NCBI RefSeq assembly: GCF_000377705.1
Contig: NZ_KB898623.1
Coordinates: 124,001 to 188,000, forward strand
Length of the DNA stretch: 64,000 nt
Reading direction: 5' to 3'
Origin: Salsuginibacillus kocurii DSM 18087
GTDB lineage: Bacteria; Bacillota; Bacilli; Bacillales; Marinococcaceae
Each line of letters begins with the position of its first letter. The first letter of the stretch is position 1. Below the pieces are notes generated by a model, which ran no database searches, was not told the DNA's origin, and saw only the letters and a list, made by a program, of their open reading frames with translations. The translations under genes were made by a program, and so were the position numbers. Positions 21,536 through 30,578 of the stretch are shown in pieces.

Positions 21536-21715
21536 TTAAAATTGAGATTCTTCGGTGGAACCCGTAAGCGCGGTAGTCAAAGACGTGCCTCTGGATATGA
21601 CGTGGGAAACTTGATCAAAGTAGCCGGTGACCACTTCCCGCTGATGGCGGGTCGCGCTGCAGCCATTTTCTTCGCTTGCAAACTCCGCCTGTTGAAGCTC
21701 GGAATAAGCGCCCAT
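21536..21715 (-). pseudogene. aceA: 3' remnant of a second isocitrate lyase gene
   Basis: The minus strand encodes 59 in-frame codons from [18 protein letters not shown] to [12 protein letters not shown] and stop. They match the last 59 residues of the intact AceA at 26309-27586, with 7 substitutions by my count. Codons changed include the Tyr to Cys and Gly to Arg positions. No upstream part of the gene remains. It is convergent to rraA exactly as the intact aceA is convergent to the broken rraA. Confidence 0.92.
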
Positions 21716-22044
21716 TCACCGTGGTGAAACTAAATGAGTTTTTTATATGTAGACCGATTACTTTAATCGTCTTCTTCATCCTCTTCACCCTCAGTGGCCG
21801 TATTGCGACTTTCGCATCTCTATGGTGTTTCCTATTGCTACTTGGTTTTTTTCAACAATACAGAGTGTTCCTGAATGGTTGAAGGTACTTGGAATTCGTA
21901 ATTATTCCACTTTTGTTTAATTTGATTTTTGTAAGCCATTAAGCCATGTATTATCTATTATATAGAAAACATGGCTTTTTTCTTTCTCGCTTGTAAGATA
22001 CATAAATATATCTATGCAAGCTCATCGTTATTTAGATTTTCTAC
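21716..22044. other. Junction sequence with hairpin at 21941-21985
   Basis: No recognisable gene. AAGCCATGT/ACATGGCTT forms a 9-bp stem followed by a T-run on the plus strand. It looks like the terminator of a gene that has been lost. Confidence 0.45.
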
Positions 22045-23046
22045 TTAACTTTCTGAATAACGCTGTAACACATATTCTCTTTTTCTTATCTCACTTTCAA
22101 TCCAATTTGTTAATCCTTCAAGTACCGTTTCCTCTTTTTCCAGCTTCTTTAGCTTCTTCGTTTTTAAATATCTCGTAATCTCCTTATGAATACGGTGCGG
22201 AAAGATAGTATCTGCTGCATACAAACTCTCGTACGCTTCATCTTCTGGACAAAAATTGAAATAGTTATCAAAAAGAAAATCCAACTTTTCAACGTGCTCA
22301 CTTCTATTTGAAAGAGAGTATACCAAATATCTGAAATCATCCATTGGAAGGCCATAATATGCTCGGTCATAGTCAATGACCATTATTTCTCCTTCTTTAT
22401 TTAAATAACTATTTCTCGCATTATAATCCCCATGGCAAATGTTATTTCTTTCCTTAACTTGATTTATATAAGAGTTAATATCACAGGCTTCTATTCTCTT
22501 TATACTTTCTTCCGCTTGCATAATCATTTCTTCTAAACCTGCTTTTACATGTTCGTTCTTTAATGAAGAATGCCATCCTTGCATGTCCCTTAGCTTATCC
22601 CTATAACTTGCCTTAAACTCATCCACAGTAGGAAACTGTATCTTCTCTTCCATTTCTTTTAATTCACTAAAACGAGCTAACTGATGAAAGTCTGCCAAGG
22701 CCTTTACTCTCTGAATAGTAGATAATTTCCCAGCCGGTTCAATATATTCAGATAAGAAATAACACCCTTCTTCCTTTTCTACATACAATTCGTCTTTCTT
22801 TGTTTTATAGACTGCAGGTGCTCCAAATCCTTTCTTATTCAAAAGGTGTTGCAACTTAATTGGGAACCATTTGTGTTTGGGTTTTACTACTTTTAATACA
22901 TACACGTTATTTGTTTCGTGTTCTTCGACAAACCAAATTTTAATAATCGGATTCCCTACTTTTCCAGCTGGATTGATGGAACGAATTTTCTCCCTCTCAA
23001 TCCCATAGTGTTCCAACACTTCACGGTTAGGCATATTGTCGCTCAC
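22045..23046 (-). CDS. CotS-like phosphotransferase-fold protein
   Basis: A 333-residue protein of the choline/aminoglycoside kinase superfamily, nearest to the spore-coat CotS/YutH group. The Brenner motif is HGDYNARNSYLN, and the metal-binding Asp is in MVIDYDRAYYG, followed by MDDFRYLVY. So catalytic residues are kept, although CotS proteins have no proven activity. The N-lobe shows the ATP-binding Lys region (NVYVLKVVKPKHKWFP). Base composition is visibly more A+T-rich than in flanking genes, as for the next two genes. It is 43 bp from the HipA-like gene on the same strand; probable operon. Confidence 0.75.
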   Translation of the reverse strand: MSDNMPNREVLEHYGIEREKIRSINPAGKVGNPIIKIWFVEEHETNNVYVLKVVKPKHKWFPIKLQHLLNKKGFGAPAVYKTKKDELYVEKEEGCYFLSEYIEPAGKLSTIQRVKALADFHQLARFSELKEMEEKIQFPTVDEFKASYRDKLRDMQGWHSSLKNEHVKAGLEEMIMQAEESIKRIEACDINSYINQVKERNNICHGDYNARNSYLNKEGEIMVIDYDRAYYGLPMDDFRYLVYSLSNRSEHVEKLDFLFDNYFNFCPEDEAYESLYAADTIFPHRIHKEITRYLKTKKLKKLEKEETVLEGLTNWIESEIRKREYVLQRYSES

Positions 23047-23089
23047 TTCAAATCCACATCCCTTCTTTAAATAGACTGATTATAAAAGA

Positions 23090-23884
23090 TTACCGTTTTG
23101 CTCCTATCTTCTTTCCATACTTTTCAACAATTAAATCAACCACTTTTGATAGGTTTTCTTTTTCATTAATTAAATAATTAATCAATGATTCTTTATCACT
23201 TGTTGTTGCGTTCCATTCTTCGGGAATTGACTGTACAATATTGGCAATTGATTCATTTGAAAATTCTTTAATTTTCTCGGCAAATGCATAGAGTTGATCT
23301 TGACTTTCTACGAATGAAAGAATCCATTTATAAACAGGCATCTTAATTCTATACTGTGGTTCCTCTTTTAGAGTTTCACTATTCCAACAGTATCCTCCAG
23401 GAAAACATCTGCCATGATCAATCATATAAACATAATAACTATTTTCAAGCTTTTTAAATAAAATATTGTTTCTTCCTCGATCCGTATTGTTTACCCATTG
23501 GTCAAACACCACAATCCCTGCCAGTTCTTCCTCGCTATTATCTACTGTCCCTATTGAAGATTCATCTCCCTTATTAGGAAATGTCACAGATTCCTCAATG
23601 AATAAGATAGCATAATGATAGCCAGGTTGAAGCTTCTTACGACTAGATACCTCCTTTATAAAATCCTCTGGAATGAATACAAGTCTTGATGGAATCGTTG
23701 GCAAAGATAGATGAGTTGCTAATTGTCCAACAACATATTCATTAACTAACTCTTTTTCTCTTTTCTCCTTCTTCGTATCAAATTTCACGACATAATTGAA
23801 TCCGTCACTAAATTGAATCACATGGGCAATTGCTCCTCTTAAAGACTTTATATATTTCACTGGATAAATATCTTGCTCTGTCAT
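23090..23884 (-). CDS. HipA-like kinase-fold protein
   Basis: A 264-residue protein resembling the stand-alone HipA-like kinase family of Bacilli (no HipB antitoxin nearby). Key stretches: the ATP-site Lys in GFNYVVKFDTKK, VFDQWVNNTDRGRNNILF carrying the HipA-type catalytic D-x-x-x-x-N pattern, and YMIDHGRCFPGG with the metal Asp. The ATG has a GGAGTGAAAGT in front, which overlaps the end of a possible 29-codon gene. Target protein unknown. Low G+C and location between a broken IS and an intron remnant suggest acquisition. Confidence 0.7.
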   Translation of the reverse strand: MTEQDIYPVKYIKSLRGAIAHVIQFSDGFNYVVKFDTKKEKREKELVNEYVVGQLATHLSLPTIPSRLVFIPEDFIKEVSSRKKLQPGYHYAILFIEESVTFPNKGDESSIGTVDNSEEELAGIVVFDQWVNNTDRGRNNILFKKLENSYYVYMIDHGRCFPGGYCWNSETLKEEPQYRIKMPVYKWILSFVESQDQLYAFAEKIKEFSNESIANIVQSIPEEWNATTSDKESLINYLINEKENLSKVVDLIVEKYGKKIGAKR

Positions 23885-23888
23885 ACTT

Positions 23889-23978
23889 TCACTCCTCTAT
23901 TTTTGATCCTTTGACTACTCTAAGAGGCTTAAAATAGTCCTCAGCCAATAACTTATGCTGTCTTACTTTATAAGCCAC
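23889..23978 (-). CDS. Possible 29-aa peptide upstream of the HipA-like gene
   Basis: A GTG with ideal AGGAGG (7-nt spacing) opens MAYKVRQHKLLAEDYFKPLR followed by nine more residues, ending 4 nt before the HipA-like ATG. The frame is open upstream through an ATG at 24005 to a TAG further on, so this may be the tail of a decayed larger gene. Basic, soluble peptide with no recognised family. Confidence 0.35.
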   Translation of the reverse strand: MAYKVRQHKLLAEDYFKPLRVVKGSKIEE

Positions 23979-24234
23979 GGCAGATCCTCCTAGTAATTCC
24001 CCCATTTTTCTATGGATGATTTCTTTAAAGTTAAATGCCGTTTCTCTTTTCTACCTATTGAATAATTTAATTTTTGAATGGCGCTAGTCCCCTGATAAGG
24101 TGGTGAACGAATTATCCGAGACAGAATGTGCTTAGCATTTAGGTTCGATGTTATGAGGAGGTAGCCCCTTAGGCGGAAAGTACTTGAACTGAGTTCTTAT
24201 AATTTTACAAAACAACAAGAAAGGAGATTTTCAA

Positions 24235-25314
24235 TTGAAAAAAACCATTGCTCATTTTCTATATAAAGGTGTAAAACCGCATCAAGAGTTTGTTTACCAC
24301 CAAATATCCAAATTAAAGAATTATCGTTCAATTGTGATCGGACCTTATCAAGAACAAGATAATTTTTACCCTTTTGCAGAGTTTTACAACTTAAATGATA
24401 TTGGAAATTTAGCTGAATTCTTAAAAGAACAAAATGTTGTTGCCATTCATTCTCATCATGGTGGTGAATCCTTAAAGATATTGCCTAAAATTAAAGAACT
24501 AGACATTCCTTTTATCGTTAGTATTCGAGGTAGAGACGGTTCTGCACACAAAAATGCGTTTGACCGTAATTTTAATAGATATAAAGACTTAAAAAACTAC
24601 GGAACTGTGTTGTTTCCAGTTTGCCAATATCTTGCAGACGACATGAAGAAATTGGGTTTCCCAGAAAAGAAATTAAAAGTGTTATACGGTGGAATTGATC
24701 TTGACCACTTTCCTTTTGTCGAACACCAATTACCAGAAAAAGGGGAAGTGCGAATTGTTTCTGTAGGAAGATTAGTTATGAAAAAGGGGTTTGACACGTT
24801 AATTGAGGCCTTTGCAAAGGTTCACCAAAACCATCCAAATACAACGTTACACATTATTGGAGAAGGCGAAAATCAAAAAGAACTAAAATCACTAATCAAA
24901 AAAAAGAAATTAAAGAACGTAATAAAACTTCGAGGGAGATTAAGCACAGAAGAAATAGCTAATGAAATTCAAAATGCTCATATCTTCTGCTTAGCAAGCC
25001 AAATAGCAAGCGATGGAGATGTAGAAGGCATTCCTAATGCATTAAAAGAAGCCATGGCAAGTGGAACCCCAGTTGTATCCACAGAACATGGAGGAATTCC
25101 TGAATTGGTTAGACACAAAGAAACTGGATTTCTAGCTACTGAGAGAAACCCTCACCAACTAGCACAAGGTATTGAATTCTTCCTTGAGAATCCAGACATT
25201 TGGAAGGATTATACGGAAAAAGCACGCCTAGTCATCGAAGAAAACTTCGATTTGGATACGCAAATCAACGTACAAGAGTGCTATTATGACGCTGTTGTCG
25301 ACCATCAAGACTGA
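24235..25314 (+). CDS. GT4-family glycosyltransferase (WcaL/CotSA-like)
   Basis: A 359-residue retaining glycosyltransferase of the GT-B fold. The C-terminal nucleotide-sugar domain has VSVGRLVMKKGFDTLIEAF, HIIGEGENQKELK, and the E-x7-E signature in EGIPNALKEAMASGTPVV followed by STEHGGIPELV. TTG start at 24235 with AAGGAG 8 nt upstream. It is paralogous to the enzyme at 38602-39660 (same FPVCQYLAD and VLYGGIDLDHFPF landmarks). Neighbouring CotS- and HipA-like kinases diverge from it. Acceptor unknown; a spore-surface or wall glycan is inferred from context only. Confidence 0.85.
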   Translation: MKKTIAHFLYKGVKPHQEFVYHQISKLKNYRSIVIGPYQEQDNFYPFAEFYNLNDIGNLAEFLKEQNVVAIHSHHGGESLKILPKIKELDIPFIVSIRGRDGSAHKNAFDRNFNRYKDLKNYGTVLFPVCQYLADDMKKLGFPEKKLKVLYGGIDLDHFPFVEHQLPEKGEVRIVSVGRLVMKKGFDTLIEAFAKVHQNHPNTTLHIIGEGENQKELKSLIKKKKLKNVIKLRGRLSTEEIANEIQNAHIFCLASQIASDGDVEGIPNALKEAMASGTPVVSTEHGGIPELVRHKETGFLATERNPHQLAQGIEFFLENPDIWKDYTEKARLVIEENFDLDTQINVQECYYDAVVDHQD

Positions 25315-25322
25315 GGAACACA

Positions 25323-25700
25323 ATCGAGCAGGAAGCGCATCACTGCGCCGTCCTCTCCCACCACCGTACGTACGGATCCATCAGTAAGTTAAGTGTACTT
25401 AATTAACTTTCTGATGGAGAGGATTCAGTTATAGTAGCCCGATTCTTTCAAGTATTTGTGTAGGGATGGCAATGGGTGGAATATTGTTATTGGAAATACG
25501 CCAAAAACCTTTACGGGGGTTCGCCCATTCCCAAGCCTTTTGCTTGGAAACTTTCATTTTTCGGAGGTTCTTATAGCGGGTTTTATTCTTCTTCCATCTT
25601 TTACAGATAAGTTGTCGCATACCACGCCTTAACCAATACAAATTTCAGCTTTTTCCTAAGGTTTTTGCGAACTCGCTTCGCCTTCCACGGAAAGCCGGTT
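25323..25700 (-). mobile_element. Group II intron 3' remnant (maturase tail plus domain V/VI)
   Basis: The minus-strand frame 25429-25641 encodes WLRRGMRQLICKRWKKNKTR and then KAWEWANPRKGFWRISNN, the C-terminal maturase/HNH region of a group II intron reverse transcriptase. Downstream, CGTACGTACGGTGGTGGGAG and a final stem ending CTGCTCGAT resemble the right half of domain V and domain VI. A 40-bp near-palindrome at 25378-25417 interrupts the expected order. The reverse transcriptase domain is gone. The inferred 3' splice end lies 9 bp past the glycosyltransferase stop. Confidence 0.75.
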
Positions 25701-25755
25701 TGCCTCTCCTATGACTTGCAGGGGGATAAAATCAGCCGTTATGGGAGGTTATCAT

Positions 25756-26240
25756 ATAAATGTATCTACCACAGATATTTGTGACAACGATCCATATAAA
25801 GTCCAATTAGCTTCTCTTCCTTACCTTCCATACGGTAAAAAACGTTCGTTTGCCGGCCCGGGCGCAATTGTAAATATGCACGAAGATAATGTGCTCGTTG
25901 AACAAGCATTAAAGGAGGTTCCTGGTGCGTGAAGGAACAATACTTGTCGTCGACAGACAAGGGGCCAAGGCGTGCGCACTGAGGGGGATAGACTCGCAGC
26001 TATTGCCCAGGACAGAAGCATTGCCGGAGTAATTATTAATGGCTGTATTCGCGACTCCGCTAAAATAAATAACTTGGATACTGCGATTTTCGCCCTCGGC
26101 ACGAATCTTTTAAATCTAAAAAGAACGAGGACGGCCAGCTGGGAGGCAATCTTTCCTTTGCCGGTCTCGAATGGCAGCCAAACATGTGGGGTTACGCCGA
26201 TGAAGATGGTATTTTATTAACGGAGCACAAACTTCAATAA
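25756..26240 (+). pseudogene. rraA: Broken second copy of rraA
   Basis: It aligns throughout with the intact rraA at 20647. The start codon is now ATA (25756-25758), although GGGAGGTT remains upstream. A 7-bp insertion follows codon VP (about 25922), and 1-bp deletions occur near 25980 and 26105. Read across frames, the protein is roughly 70 percent identical to the intact copy, including NGCIRDSAKINNLDT and the ADEDGILLTE-KLQ end. It faces the intact aceA, from which it is separated by a terminator. Confidence 0.93.
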
Positions 26241-26261
26241 CTAAAAACACCTTATAAAGAG

Positions 26262-26298
26262 AAAGGAGCTGTACCCGCCCGGGACAGCTCCTTTTTGT
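26262..26298. terminator. Bidirectional terminator rraA' / aceA
   Basis: AAAGGAGCTGT pairs with ACAGCTCCTTT, with a CCCG/CGGG inner stem and TTTTT after it. It serves the convergent aceA on the minus strand too. Confidence 0.85.
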
Positions 26299-26308
26299 CG
26301 TTTGATTT

Positions 26309-27586
26309 TTAAAATTGAGATTCTTCAGTAGAACCCGTAAGTGCGGTAGTTGACGAGGTACCGCCTGATACTACTTGTGAGACCTCATCAAAGTAGCCTG
26401 TGCCGACTTCACGTTGATGTCGAGTTGCGCTGTAGCCGTTTTCTTCACTTGCGAATTCCGCTTGCTGAAGCTCTGAGTAAGCTCCCATTCCACGATCTTT
26501 ATAGCCGCGAGCTAATTCGAACATACTGTGATTTAACGCATGGAAACCTGCGAGTGTAACAAACTGGAACTTATAGCCCATCTTCCCAAGCTCACGTTGG
26601 AAGTTTTCGATTGTATCTTCATCAATATTACCTTTCCAATTAAAGGAAGGCGAACAATTATAAGCAAGCAGTTTATTTGGATATTTTTCATGAATCGCAT
26701 CTGCAAAACGCTGTGCTTGTTCTAAATCTGGTTTGGACGTTTCGCACCAGATCAGATCTGCATACGGGGCATAAGCTAGCCCTCTAGCAATTGCTTGATC
26801 CATGCCCGCTTTTGTGCGGTAAAAACCTTCAGCTGTTCGTTCACCGGTAATAAACGGAGCATCATTTTCATCAATGTCACTCGTTATTAAATCTGCTGCG
26901 TCAGCATCTGTCCGTGCCATAATAACTGTTGGAACACCGCTTACATCAGAAGCGAGTCTGGCAGCCGTTAAGTTTCGAACCGCAGTTTGTGTTGGCAGCA
27001 GAACTTTCCCTCCCATATGGCCGCACTTTTTCTCGGAAGCTAACTGATCTTCAAAATGTACGCCGGCCGCTCCAGATTCGATCATCGATTTCATTAATTC
27101 GAATACATTTAATTGACCCCCAAATCCAGCTTCTGCATCGGCTACAATCGGAGCGAAATAATCAATATCTCCTTCTTCTTCCATGTGCTGTATTTGGTCA
27201 GCGCGTTGTAATGTCTGATTTATGCGCTTTACTACATGAGGTACGCTATTGGCAGGATAGAGACTTTGATCTGGATACATCTGTCCAGACAGATTGGCAT
27301 CAGCTGCCACTTGCCAGCCACTTAAATAAATCGCTTTCAACCCTGCTTTGACTTGTTGCAAGGCTTGATTTCCTGTTAATGCCCCTAGAGAATTTACATA
27401 CTCCTCTTCCTCCATTAATTCCCACAATTTGTTTGCTCCCCGTTGGGCAAGGGTATGTTCAACTTGCAAGGAGCCTCGAAGATTTACTACATCTTCTGCA
27501 CTATAAGGTCGTTCAACTCCCAGCCAGCGTGGATTCGTTGCCCACTCTTTTTGCAGTTCTTCTACTTGCTCTTTTTTTGTAACCAT
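26309..27586 (-). CDS. aceA: Isocitrate lyase
   Basis: Glyoxylate-shunt enzyme splitting isocitrate into glyoxylate and succinate. The 425 residues start at the ATG 27584-27586 ([12 protein letters not shown]) behind GAGGAGAG. The catalytic signature KKCGHMGGK contains C188. Metal-site residues appear in [11 protein letters not shown] and [11 protein letters not shown], and the substrate loop is in NCSPSFNW. No malate synthase gene is in the window. The 3' end of this gene has a decayed duplicate at 21536-21715. Confidence 0.97.
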   Translation of the reverse strand: MVTKKEQVEELQKEWATNPRWLGVERPYSAEDVVNLRGSLQVEHTLAQRGANKLWELMEEEEYVNSLGALTGNQALQQVKAGLKAIYLSGWQVAADANLSGQMYPDQSLYPANSVPHVVKRINQTLQRADQIQHMEEEGDIDYFAPIVADAEAGFGGQLNVFELMKSMIESGAAGVHFEDQLASEKKCGHMGGKVLLPTQTAVRNLTAARLASDVSGVPTVIMARTDADAADLITSDIDENDAPFITGERTAEGFYRTKAGMDQAIARGLAYAPYADLIWCETSKPDLEQAQRFADAIHEKYPNKLLAYNCSPSFNWKGNIDEDTIENFQRELGKMGYKFQFVTLAGFHALNHSMFELARGYKDRGMGAYSELQQAEFASEENGYSATRHQREVGTGYFDEVSQVVSGGTSSTTALTGSTEESQF

Positions 27587-27847
27587 TCTCTCACTCTCCT
27601 CTATATAATTGATAGACAAACTCAAAACTGCCCTTCTTCATGCTGTATTTCTCTTTCGTTTCTTTACTACTCATAACCCGCGGCTTCTCACCTATGCCAT
27701 AGAGCAGTTCAGCTGACAGACTCTCAGTGGTGAAGCTGCCTTTTTCCATTTCAATCTTCCTGAGCAGTCAGTTCTTTTTTCATCAGAAACACTGCTTCAC
27801 TGAGCACCACCCTTTCTGTGTTAATACAGTATGTTTATTTGATTATT

Positions 27848-27876
27848 ATAATATAACAGATTGACGGAATAATCAA
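27848..27876 (-). promoter_or_regulatory. Candidate promoter of aceA
   Basis: On the minus strand TTGATT and TATTAT are separated by 17 bp, in a very A+T-rich stretch about 260 bp upstream of aceA. No gene is seen in 27587-28015. Confidence 0.35.
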
Positions 27877-28015
27877 CCAATTTTCAAAAAATAAATAAAT
27901 TTTTTTATAACAGGAAGCTAAATCGACTGTTCTGTTATAAAACAAAAGGGTTCTGCTACACTACTTTTTAGAATGTTGCCCTGGATTTCAGAAGGCCGAG
28001 CGCAGTTACAACCAT

Positions 28016-28061
28016 TAAAAAACTGACTCCTGTGCCCGGATCGATAAGGGAGAGGAGTCAG
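28016..28061 (-). terminator. Terminator of the MFS gene
   Basis: A 9-bp stem CTGACTCCT / AGGAGTCAG is followed by TTTTTT on the minus strand. It lies 60 bp after the stop. Confidence 0.75.
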
Positions 28062-28121
28062 CTTCTATGCAATAGTTAATTGTTTTCTCATGATTCATAG
28101 TTTCTTCAGCTCTAATTCTAG

Positions 28122-29345
28122 CTAAGAAGCAGTGGTAATTGTTCCTTGTGCTTTATGCACATTTTTTTGAGTTATATACAGAGAAATGGTGATCAATCCA
28201 GTGAGCACCAAAACAGCAAAGGACCCAGCAATAACCCCGGTCCATTGGAATTGCTCCCACAACCAGCCATAATAAAAGTTCCCTAATCCCCCACAAAGGT
28301 AATAAGACGTTAAATAAAGAGCTGAAGCACTTGATTTTCCCCCTTCTGCCACTTCCGCAACATAGGCACTGGCACTTGAGTGAGCAAAGAAAAAACCAAA
28401 GCTAAGCAGACTTAAAGCGAGTATAATAGCGATAAGATGAGGAATCAGTGTAACAAACAAAGCAGCAGCCATCATAACAATCCCTGAAATGATTACAATT
28501 GGCTTTGAAAGCCACTGTGCTGCCTTCCCTGCCGCCGTCGAGGAAACTGTACCAGCGGCATAGGTAAGAAATAAAAAACCGAGTAGCGCTGGACCTGCAT
28601 AAAAAGGAGTCCCGCTTAGATAGAAAGTAATATAGTTGAATATCCCCATAAATAAGAAAAAGTGAAGACCGCCGATTATATAAGCTGAACGCAGGCGGCT
28701 ATTCTTGAGGTGGCGCACATGGTCTAGCGCTACATCTTTTAACCGAAAAGGTTTAGGCTTGAACTCTTGTTCAGCGGGCAAGTATCTTGCCACCACGAGC
28801 AAAAGAATGATGCTTAAGACACCAAGGGCTACAAAAGCTATCTGCCAGCCAGCAAGCTCCATGCTAATACCGCTTAATAAACGCCCGCCCATTCCACCTA
28901 AACTATTGGCGCTAATATAAATACCAACAGCTACTGCCAAGGCACGAGTGGTAAATTCTTCACTAATATAAGCCATGGCTGCAACAGGAACTGCAGCGAG
29001 AGCAGCGGCCTGCAACATCCTAAGAATCAACAAGGCCCAAAACCCTGGACTGAATATAAGCAGGACAGTGGCTACTAAGCCTACACAAAGGGAAGCGAGC
29101 AATACATTCTTACGGCCTACTGCATCGGTAATGCCGCTATAAATGAAGAAACTTACCCCTAATGTTAATAAAGGGAGTGAAATTAAAAGCCCCGCTTGCG
29201 TAGAAGAAATAGAGAATTCTTCAGCAAAGTACGGGAGTAGAGGTTGAGGATAATAAAGAGTAGCAAATATAAAAAAAGAAGAGCAGGCTAGCGCAAAAGT
29301 GGCAAGCCAGAATGTTTTTGTCTGACGCTCAATCAAATCAGTCAC
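28122..29345 (-). CDS. MFS transporter (YnfM-like)
   Basis: A 407-residue major facilitator with 12 predicted membrane segments. The loop 2-3 signature is GITDAVGRKNVLLAS, and the central cytoplasmic loop is charged (AEQEFKPKPFRLKD). It is transcribed divergently from a LysR regulator 105 bp away, an arrangement shared with E. coli ynfM-ynfL, and the sequence (LYYPQPLLPYFAEEFSIS) is of that group. It is probably a drug- or metabolite-efflux protein whose substrate is sensed by the LysR protein; the substrate cannot be told. Confidence 0.85.
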   Translation of the reverse strand: MTDLIERQTKTFWLATFALACSSFFIFATLYYPQPLLPYFAEEFSISSTQAGLLISLPLLTLGVSFFIYSGITDAVGRKNVLLASLCVGLVATVLLIFSPGFWALLILRMLQAAALAAVPVAAMAYISEEFTTRALAVAVGIYISANSLGGMGGRLLSGISMELAGWQIAFVALGVLSIILLLVVARYLPAEQEFKPKPFRLKDVALDHVRHLKNSRLRSAYIIGGLHFFLFMGIFNYITFYLSGTPFYAGPALLGFLFLTYAAGTVSSTAAGKAAQWLSKPIVIISGIVMMAAALFVTLIPHLIAIILALSLLSFGFFFAHSSASAYVAEVAEGGKSSASALYLTSYYLCGGLGNFYYGWLWEQFQWTGVIAGSFAVLVLTGLITISLYITQKNVHKAQGTITTAS

Positions 29346-29392
29346 TTCCTTCGTAACACTTGATATATTGAGCGTAGCATGTGTAATATGAT

Positions 29393-29416
29393 AAATAAAA
29401 TATATGATTTTTATTT
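29393..29416. promoter_or_regulatory. Candidate LysR operator
   Basis: The 8-bp perfect inverted repeat AAATAAAA / TTTTATTT, with an 8-bp spacer, is in the 105-bp divergent promoter region. LysR-type proteins bind such A+T-rich dyads; binding is inferred. Confidence 0.4.
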
Positions 29417-29450
29417 TAATAATAAATGATGTTTATCCGAAGGTGATATC

Positions 29451-30326
29451 ATGGAAATCCGTCAATGTGAATACTTAGTGACGATTGCAAAACATAAAAG
29501 TTTTACGAAAGCAGCAGAGGAGTTACGGGTCGCGCAGCCCGCATTAAGTTATGCCATTAAAAATTTAGAAGCCGAACTAGGGCTGGTTTTGTTTAAACGC
29601 GGTAAGCGTCAAGTCCACTTAACGCTTGAAGGAGAGGAGGTGGCATCCCACGCCCGCATTATATTGAAGCATGCTAATGAAGCACGGCAACTTGCATTTA
29701 ACTTTCAATCGTTAACTAAAGGCACAGTTTCTTTAGGCTTGCCTTCAATGACGGGCTCTTATCTGTTCCCACCTTTTTTTCGGAGTTTCAAAGAAAAATA
29801 TCCTGGGATACAGTTTGAACTTACCGAAGCAGGAACAGAAACGATTCAAGACTTGATAGCAAAGGAGCAGCTGGATATGGGGCTGATCGTATTACAAGAA
29901 GAAGTGGACCCCAGCCTTGAAACCTTTCCGCTGACAGATATTGAGATGGTAGCAGTCACTTCTTTGACTGAGCCTTTGCTTCCTCCCACTTCTATTGAGG
30001 CCTCCCACTTATTAGAAATGCCTATTATTTTATTTAAAGAAGGCTACTATCAACGTACACTGTTGCAGCAATTAGAAAAGCAGGCTGGAAAAAAAGCAGC
30101 GATTGCCTTTGAAACAGACCAAATTTCTATGGCTAAACAACTGGTGAAAGAAAGGTTGGGCGTGACTTTATTTTTAGACATTGTCGTAGACGAAAAAGAA
30201 GAATTGCTCTCTGTAAATTTAGAGCCAAAGGTCACCTTAAAACTGGCTCTTGCTAAGAAAAAAGAGAAAACAATGACCCGGGCTAATCAAGCATTTTTAG
30301 AATTTGTTGCCTCATCCAATTATTAA
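29451..30326 (+). CDS. LysR-family transcriptional regulator
   Basis: A 291-residue LTTR. The N-terminal winged helix-turn-helix (SFTKAAEELRVAQPALSYAI, residues 16-35) is typical, followed by a linker helix and two Rossmann-like effector subdomains beginning at GTVSLGLPSMTG. ATG start behind GAAGGTGA. It most likely controls the divergent MFS gene. The inducer is unknown. Confidence 0.92.
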   Translation: MEIRQCEYLVTIAKHKSFTKAAEELRVAQPALSYAIKNLEAELGLVLFKRGKRQVHLTLEGEEVASHARIILKHANEARQLAFNFQSLTKGTVSLGLPSMTGSYLFPPFFRSFKEKYPGIQFELTEAGTETIQDLIAKEQLDMGLIVLQEEVDPSLETFPLTDIEMVAVTSLTEPLLPPTSIEASHLLEMPIILFKEGYYQRTLLQQLEKQAGKKAAIAFETDQISMAKQLVKERLGVTLFLDIVVDEKEELLSVNLEPKVTLKLALAKKKEKTMTRANQAFLEFVASSNY

Positions 30327-30403
30327 TACAACCCTATGAATCAATTTCATAACTCAACTTACTATCTTCAAATACGAATATTATTTATAAATCATACGTT
30401 GTC

Positions 30404-30535
30404 GCTCGATTTTGTTTCAGGCGGACGCTTTCCACGGACTTGGCCTCAGCCTCCTCAGCAGCAACATTACTGCCTGCGGGGTCTTCACCTCAATCCCGTT
30501 GGAGTCGCCGCCTTTCGCTAAATGCGAAACGTTGG
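30404..30535. repeat. Bacillaceae interspersed repeat, copy C1
   Basis: It shows the familiar string pieces GGCGGACGCTTTCC, GGCCTCAGCCTCCTCAGC, CCTGCGGGGTCTTCACCTCA and GGAGTCGCCGCCTTTCGC. It ends in a CGTTTCGCAT-like dyad. Non-coding. Confidence 0.7.
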
Positions 30536-30578
30536 TGATTTTTATTCCAAAGACCAATGATGAAATTGATTCCTATGT

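Noticed and set aside
21400-21568. Transposase-aceA fusion reading as a possible short gene
   Set aside because: It is the chance junction of an IS fragment with the reverse strand of the aceA tail and ends soon after.
22045-23884. HipBA-type toxin-antitoxin module
   Set aside because: There is no helix-turn-helix partner gene; the neighbour is a CotS-like kinase.
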